A stretch of 10,251 bases of DNA, from assembly GCA_029051445.1 (NCBI GenBank), contig JAIDKP010000387.1, forward strand, positions 1 to 10,251, written 5' to 3'. The translations under genes were made by a program, and so were the position numbers. The DNA comes from Muribaculaceae bacterium (GTDB lineage Bacteria; Bacteroidota; Bacteroidia; Bacteroidales; Muribaculaceae). Position 1 is the first letter of the stretch. Each line of letters begins with the position of its first letter. A model generated the notes under the pieces. That model was given only the letters and a program-made list of their open reading frames with translations. It was not told the DNA's origin and searched no databases. Below, in pieces: positions 7,819-10,251 of the stretch.

Positions 7819-8406
7819 ATGAGAAAATTTGTATTAACAGTATTCTCATTATTCATAGTGGTAATGTCTGCACAAAACATGACGGATGACCCAAGGAAAT
7901 GGGTGGAGGAGAGGTCCTGGGCCAACGGCTGGGATGTGGCTCCTGATGAGTCGATAGACAGTGATGAGTTTCTTACTCAATATACCGGAAATAAGGAACT
8001 GTGGGACACCATGTTCAGGTTTTTGTCGACTAATGATCTGAATAAGATGGAACTTGGTGAGCACCAGATCGTGCCCGGACGGTGTTGGGCTATTGTAAGT
8101 GAGTATATTCCTAAAACGATGGATAAGGGAAATATTGAAAGTCACAAGAAATTCATTGATCTGCAATATGTGATGCAGGGAGATGAGAAGATGGGGCTTG
8201 CCCGTAATGTCACAGTCAGGAAGGAATATAATCCTGACCGTGATGTGGCATTCTGGAATTCGGATGATATCAGATATTATCCGGCCATGTCCGATGTGTT
8301 TTTTCTCTTTTTCCCGGGAGACATTCATCAGCCGTCGGTGCGAGACGACGAGGAGTGTGTCGGGAAGAGTCGTAAGATTGTGATAAAGATCGAGTATATA
8401 GAGTGA
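7819..8406 (+). CDS. Secreted YhcH/YjgK/YiaL (NanQ, DUF386)-family protein, probable sugar-acid anomerase
   Basis: This 195-residue protein starts 13 bases after the phosphoesterase gene and ends the operon. Residues 1-18 form a signal peptide with a likely cut after MSA. A Trp-rich segment (about 19-60) has no match in the roughly 150-residue cytosolic E. coli protein. The conserved core is ESHKKFIDLQYVMQGDEKM (metal-ligand candidates Glu107 and His109), FFPGDIHQP (His170), and a C-terminal KIVIKIEY strand, all of which line up with E. coli YhcH. YhcH was shown to be an anomerase that gives N-acetylneuraminate aldolase the open form of its substrate. Members are often mislabelled 'beta-galactosidase subunit beta'. 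A copy in the same operon as a GH33 enzyme, which releases the alpha anomer, fits this role well. The export signal is unusual and would place the activity in the periplasm. Confidence 0.85.
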   Translation: MRKFVLTVFSLFIVVMSAQNMTDDPRKWVEERSWANGWDVAPDESIDSDEFLTQYTGNKELWDTMFRFLSTNDLNKMELGEHQIVPGRCWAIVSEYIPKTMDKGNIESHKKFIDLQYVMQGDEKMGLARNVTVRKEYNPDRDVAFWNSDDIRYYPAMSDVFFLFFPGDIHQPSVRDDEECVGKSRKIVIKIEYIE

Positions 8407-8441
8407 ATATCGGATACAGCACTGTATAGTGTGGATTATAT

Positions 8442-8475
8442 AAAAAGGCGAGGCCGCGACAATGTCGCGGCCTCG
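8442..8475 (-). terminator. Intrinsic terminator after tRNA-Arg
   Basis: A perfect 12-bp GC-rich stem (8449-8460 with 8464-8475) has a 3-base loop. On the minus strand it is followed by CC and a T5 run (complement of 8442-8446). It begins 9 bases past the tRNA 3' end and is a textbook Rho-independent terminator for the tRNA transcript. On the plus strand the same stem is followed only by TTGTCC, so it would be a weak terminator for the convergent operon ending at 8406. No better plus-strand terminator is visible there. Confidence 0.9.
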
Positions 8476-8484
8476 TTGTCCAAG

Positions 8485-8556
8485 TACCCCGGAGCAGAAT
8501 CGAACTGCTATCTAAAGTTTAGGAAACTTCTATTCTATCCGTTGAACTACCAGGGC
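8485..8556 (-). tRNA. tRNA-Arg, anticodon CCU
   Basis: The minus strand folds into a complete 72-base cloverleaf. The acceptor GCCCTGG pairs with CCGGGGT (two G-U pairs), and the D stem GTTC pairs with GAAT. The anticodon stem GAAGT pairs with ACTTT around loop TTCCTAA, and the T stem AGCAG pairs with CTGCT around TTCGATT. Anticodon CCT lies at 8521-8523 and reads AGG codons for arginine. The variable loop is short (4 bases). The discriminator is A and is followed by CTT, so the CCA end is not encoded and must be added by the CCA-adding enzyme. A promoter and a terminator flank it closely, so it is transcribed as a single-gene unit. Confidence 0.95.
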
Positions 8557-8558
8557 AT

Positions 8559-8590
8559 CTGTTTTGCAATGCAAATATATTGCAAAACAG
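8559..8590. repeat. Perfect 12-bp inverted repeat spanning the tRNA promoter
   Basis: CTGTTTTGCAAT (8559-8570) and ATTGCAAAACAG (8579-8590) are exact reverse complements around an 8-base spacer. The spacer holds nearly all of the -7 promoter element. There is no T-run after it on the minus strand, so it is not a clear surE terminator. It may be a protein-binding site, or a hairpin formed only in transcripts that read through from surE. Confidence 0.85.
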
Positions 8591-8603
8591 TGAATCATGC
8601 AAG
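8572..8603 (-). promoter_or_regulatory. Bacteroides-type promoter for tRNA-Arg
   Basis: Read on the minus strand, CTTG (complement of 8600-8603) is followed after 20 bases by TATATTTG (complement of 8572-8579). The latter matches the Bacteroidales -7 element TAnnTTTG exactly; the -33 element is one base off TTTG. Transcription would begin about 7 bases further on, near 8565, which gives a leader of roughly 8-9 bases before the tRNA. The -33 element lies only 2 bases after the surE stop codon. The -7 element sits in the spacer of an inverted repeat. Confidence 0.75.
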
Positions 8604-8605
8604 TA

Positions 8606-9388
8606 TTATGCGTTGAGAATATCTCTGACGTATGGAATCATGTCGGGTTTGGACTGGTCGGGAGTCACAGGGACTACTGTGGCATATCCGCGTGGCAGCC
8701 AATAAAGGTCGGTTCCATCGTCATCGGGGTTGTCATTGATCAGATCGCCTGTGATAAGGTAAAACTTGTGACCGTTAGGGTCGGTGTACTCACGATATTC
8801 ATCGGTCCAGTGGCTTTCTGCCGCAGCTACGGTTTTCAGCCCTTTGATATCGGTGTTTGCCGGGAAGTTTACGTTCAGGCATATGTGATGCGGAAGTCCG
8901 TTGTCGAGCACTTTCCGGGTGATTTCTCTTACCAGAAGCAGTGATTTGCTGAAGTCAGCATTCATCGAGTGGTCGAGAAGGGAGTAACCTACCGACGGAA
9001 TTCCAAGTGTGCATGCTTCGATCACCGCTCCCATGGTACCTGAATATATTATCGAGTTTCCGGCATTGGATCCGTGATTTATACCGGAAACGCATATGTC
9101 GGGAATGCGGGGGAGTATGGCGTGCATCGCCAGCTTGACGCAATCGACGGGCGTACCGTTCACCGACATCCAGTGCTCGCTGCGCCCGGCCGGCTCCATT
9201 TCAGGATGCCGGTGTATGCGAAGCGGATTAGTCATAGTGAGCGCTGACGACTGGGCCGAACGCGGGCCGTCGGGAGCCACGACATATATGTCGGCGTTGT
9301 CGGGAAGCGCCTCTACGAGCCGGTGTATGCCGGGTGCCTGTATTCCATCGTCGTTAGTGACGAGTATGACCGGACGTTCAGTATTCAT
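8606..9388 (-). CDS. surE: 5'-nucleotidase SurE (survival protein E)
   Basis: This 260-residue protein is typical in length for SurE, a cytoplasmic metal-dependent phosphatase that removes phosphate from nucleoside 5'- and 3'-monophosphates and short polyphosphate. The start at 9388 (MNTERP) puts the first strand PVILVTNDDG at residues 6-15, as in the family. An ATG at 9412 would only add eight residues inside the carB overlap. Metal-site motifs are TNDDG (Asp13, Asp14), the GPRSAQSS loop (Ser44), NGTPVDCVKLA (78-87), and SGINHGSNAG (Asn104 and Asn108) followed by IYSGTMGAVIEA. The start overlaps the end of carB by 11 bases, so translation is probably coupled. Neither family knowledge nor sequence gives a direct link between its activity and pyrimidine synthesis beyond nucleotide turnover. 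Confidence 0.95.
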   Translation of the reverse strand: MNTERPVILVTNDDGIQAPGIHRLVEALPDNADIYVVAPDGPRSAQSSALTMTNPLRIHRHPEMEPAGRSEHWMSVNGTPVDCVKLAMHAILPRIPDICVSGINHGSNAGNSIIYSGTMGAVIEACTLGIPSVGYSLLDHSMNADFSKSLLLVREITRKVLDNGLPHHICLNVNFPANTDIKGLKTVAAAESHWTDEYREYTDPNGHKFYLITGDLINDNPDDDGTDLYWLPRGYATVVPVTPDQSKPDMIPYVRDILNA

Positions 9389-10251
9389 CCCATGATTTGA
9401 TTTCAATGTCATCTACCGGAAGTGTTGTGAACGCCTGTATGAATGCCGATGCCAGGCGTGCGTTGGTGAGCAGTGGTACATTGAGGTCAATGGATGCGCG
9501 TCGGATTTTGTATCCGTTGCTAAGCTCGGTGGATGTCAGGTCTTTGGGGATGTTGACAACCAGGTCGATCTCTTTGTCGTGCAGCAGGTCGAGTGCCTGG
9601 GGCTGGCAGTCGCTCTGGCTCGGCCAATATACTCTTACCGACGGGATGCCGTTGTCGGTGAGGAACTGGTGTGTTCCGCCTGTGGCATAGATGCGGTATC
9701 CCTTGTTGTGCAGCATGTGGGCGGCATCAAGCATGTCGATTTTCTGCTTTGGCGAACCGGTGGAGAGGAGCACGGCTTTCCGGGGTACTGTATAGCCTAC
9801 CGAAAGCATGGATTTCAGTATGGCTTCATTTGTGTCGACTCCGATACATCCGACTTCTCCGGTCGATGCCATGTCGACACCAAGCACCGGATCGGCTCCC
9901 TGCAGGCGCGAGAAACTGAACTGCGAGGCCTTGATGCCGACGTAGTCGAGGTCAAAAATGTTTTTATGCGGCTTCTCGACCTCGATGCCGAGCATGGCCT
10001 TCGTGGCAATGTCGATGAAGTTGAGCTTGAGCACTTTTGATACAAACGGGAAGCTTCGCGATGCACGCAGATTGCACTCGATCACCTTTATGTCGTTGTT
10101 TTTGGCCAGATACTGGATGTTGAACGGGCCGGTGATGTTGAGTGCTTTGGCGATCTGCGACGAGACTTTCTTTATGCGTCGCATCGTCTCTACATAGAGT
10201 TTCTGCGGCGGGAACTGGATTGTGGCATCGCCGGAGTGCACGCCGGCAAAC
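9378..10251 (-). CDS. carB: Carbamoyl-phosphate synthase large chain, C-terminal part (5' end outside window)
   Basis: This is the last 290 residues of a protein of about 1,070 residues; the frame is open at the window edge, and the GTG at 10241 is internal. The enzyme makes carbamoyl phosphate from bicarbonate, ammonia from the small subunit, and two ATP for pyrimidine and arginine synthesis. Fragment residues 1-90 complete the second ATP-grasp half (GVHSGD; ECNLRASRSFPFVSK at 58-72 with ligands Glu58 and Asn60). They are followed by the DMASTGEVGCIG stretch (126-137). Residues from about 155 form the methylglyoxal-synthase-like regulatory domain (KAVLLSTGSPKQK, YATGGTHQFL, VVNIP). The ECNxRASRSFPF signature resembles eukaryotic CAD-type and Bacteroidetes CarB more than the E. 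coli VNPRAART version. The stop overlaps the surE start by 11 bases. Confidence 0.96.
   Translation of the reverse strand, partial: FAGVHSGDATIQFPPQKLYVETMRRIKKVSSQIAKALNITGPFNIQYLAKNNDIKVIECNLRASRSFPFVSKVLKLNFIDIATKAMLGIEVEKPHKNIFDLDYVGIKASQFSFSRLQGADPVLGVDMASTGEVGCIGVDTNEAILKSMLSVGYTVPRKAVLLSTGSPKQKIDMLDAAHMLHNKGYRIYATGGTHQFLTDNGIPSVRVYWPSQSDCQPQALDLLHDKEIDLVVNIPKDLTSTELSNGYKIRRASIDLNVPLLTNARLASAFIQAFTTLPVDDIEIKSWDEY

Noticed and set aside
8413..8426. Small hairpin (ATACAG/CTGTAT) after the last operon gene as a plus-strand terminator
   Set aside because: The stem is only 5-6 bp with a 2-4 base loop and no T-run, so it is too weak to support.
8559..8590. Intrinsic terminator for surE
   Set aside because: The stem is AT-rich and has no T-run after it on the minus strand; it overlaps the promoter boxes of the tRNA instead.
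8597..8944. Plus-strand open frame of 115 codons antisense to surE
   Set aside because: It lies wholly opposite a clear SurE with all family motifs, has no homology I recognise, and crosses the tRNA promoter region.

Overview
The window looks like Bacteroidales chromosome (phylum Bacteroidota, plausibly Muribaculaceae or a relative). The reasons are a SusC/SusD pair, lipoprotein signals on the SusD and glycosidase genes, genes without obvious Shine-Dalgarno sequences, a Bacteroides-type promoter (TTG ... TAnnTTTG), and a CarB carrying the ECNxRASRSFPFVSK signature. The family placement is an inference.

Left and centre (2-8406, + strand): a polysaccharide-utilisation-type operon. In order it holds the 3' part of a SusC TonB-dependent transporter, a complete SusD lipoprotein, and a 206-base gap with a long imperfect hairpin. 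After the gap come a lipoprotein exo-sialidase-type glycosidase (GH33, five Asp boxes, catalytic residues intact), a D-lyxose/D-mannose isomerase-type cupin, and an aldose 1-epimerase. The operon ends with a secreted calcineurin-like phosphoesterase and a secreted YhcH/NanQ-family anomerase. From the sialidase to the end the gaps are 28, 13, -4 and 13 bases, so these five genes are almost certainly co-transcribed. A workable reading is that the lipoprotein glycosidase releases a nonulosonic acid (Neu5Ac, KDN or a related 2-keto-3-deoxy sugar acid), SusCD imports the sugar or glycan, YhcH speeds anomer exchange, and the epimerase and isomerase process an aldose. A lyxose/mannose isomerase cannot act on ManNAc, but it could use the mannose formed when KDN is cleaved. 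This makes KDN an attractive but unproven substrate. No aldolase, NanE or inner-membrane transporter lies in the window.

Right (8442-10251, - strand): a convergent housekeeping block. It holds the 3' end of carB (carbamoyl-phosphate synthase large chain), surE overlapping it by 11 bases, and then tRNA-Arg(CCU). The tRNA has its own promoter, which sits inside a perfect 12-bp inverted repeat, and a strong intrinsic terminator that separates the two convergent blocks.
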